A stretch of DNA of 64,000 nt from CAYOZN01 sp964408455. GTDB taxonomy: Bacteria; Planctomycetota; Phycisphaerae; UBA1845; UTPLA1. A program made the position numbers and the translations under genes. Each line of letters starts with the position of its first letter. Position 1 is the first letter of the stretch. Shown here piece after piece: positions 63,584 through 64,000 of the stretch. Under the pieces are notes generated by a model, which worked only from the letters and a program-made list of their open reading frames with translations, searched no databases and had not been told where the DNA came from. The stretch is from positions 1 to 64,000 of the forward strand of contig CAYOZN010000013.1 of assembly GCA_964408455.1 (NCBI GenBank). Direction: 5' to 3'.

Positions 63584-64000
63584 TCCGGCGATCTTGCCAC
63601 CCGGCCGACCGCCCTGGTACAGCGGCCAGGCGACCAAAAGCCCGCCATTCTGGGGGAACGGTGAGCACATCTAATGGGTAGAGGAGCGGTTGGCGGCGTC
63701 GCGGCGGCGCGGGGCGAAACTGTCGCGTTGCCCCGGATGCGCCCCAGCGCGCCCCGGATTGTCCCGGATTGTCTCACGTGTTTTTTTGGTGAGGCGCCTC
63801 ACCGGGACCTCGAGGGGAGACTCATGATGTGTGGCCGGACGCCTTCAAAGGAAAAATTCCCGAAAATATTTCGGGCTCCGCGGCTTCGCCCAAGCCGGGC
63901 AGAGACGACGAATGCTGGCGAGCCCCGCCGGGTGCGGAATTCCCGTGGCGGGAGAAAAATTTCCAGCTCGTCGGCAGCCGGATGGCCTTCCTAACCGTCA
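63584..64000. other. Right-end region with palindromes, no gene assigned
   Basis: Contains the perfect 16-bp palindrome GGTGAGGCGCCTCACC (63788-63803), preceded by seven Ts, and CCCGAAAATATTTCGGG near 63870. A frame crosses the region but has no signature. Possibly an operator or replication/regulatory site; function unknown. Confidence 0.4.

Noticed and set aside
63788..63803. Intrinsic terminator at the palindrome
   Set aside because: The T-run lies before the stem on the plus strand, and As follow on the minus strand, so neither direction makes a terminator.

Overview
The window reads as chromosomal DNA from a high-GC planctomycete, probably of the Phycisphaerae type. This is inferred from several gene types: secreted proteins ending in dockerin-like calcium-binding tails (2713-3543, 5048-6094), a membrane protein with the GYCLKCGYNL zinc ribbon typical of planctomycetes (35193-35882), oleB/oleC/oleD olefin genes, and a thyroid-deiodinase-like protein (9648-10337). 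There is no rRNA, no tRNA I could recognise, no CRISPR array, no transposase and no prophage. Most genes are housekeeping or ordinary accessory genes.

Layout. 1-6 kb: thiC (running off the left edge), a dienelactone hydrolase, an orphan topoisomerase VI A subunit and two dockerin-type secreted proteins. 6-12 kb: methyltransferase, DinB proteins, cupin, a deiodinase-like selenoprotein with an in-frame UGA, a 100-N scaffold gap, and a DUF1028 lipoprotein. 12-17 kb (minus strand): rluB-like gene, oleB, oleC and an unknown gene. 17-20 kb: SRP RNA (ffs), repeat arrays and dnaX with an A9 slippage site. 20-29 kb: purC with a coupled permease, HU, a DksA-like protein, infA, phoH, cdsA and a C45 hydrolase. 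28-40 kb: VWA lipoprotein, ftcD, double rhodanese, purine/uracil-type permease, M3 peptidase, nucleoside deaminase and a YgeY-type hydrolase. 40-45 kb: a gene-poor stretch with tiny ORFs, then a DinB/cytochrome P460 pair and a methyltransferase. 45-54 kb: oleD, sugar transferase, cyclophilin, recR, ybaB, a Cys-rich lipoprotein and guaB. 53-64 kb: O-antigen ligase-like protein, radA, a frameshifted slipin, an AT-rich orphan, a DRG-like GTPase, nhaA and a hexapeptide acyltransferase.

The most striking signals are these. (1) A probable selenocysteine codon with a bacterial SECIS-like hairpin 10 nt downstream, in a deiodinase-family lipoprotein. (2) Dispersed palindromic and heptamer repeats that lie between genes and also sit in frame inside conserved enzymes: once in ThiC and twice in OleC, with unexplained insertions in RadA and OleD as well. 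(3) An A9 tract in dnaX followed seven codons later by an out-of-frame stop, predicting a gamma-length product. (4) SRP RNA next to dnaX, with repeat arrays on both sides of dnaX. (5) An orphan Top6A gene. The 100-N gap at 10342 is flanked by identical 55-bp ends and is probably an assembly artefact.

Gene links. oleB-oleC and oleD, 30 kb apart, supply three of the four steps of head-to-head olefin synthesis; oleA is not in the window. ybaB and recR sit together as usual but away from dnaX. purC, guaB, the NCS2-type permease and the deaminase point to purine metabolism, but they are scattered rather than in one operon.
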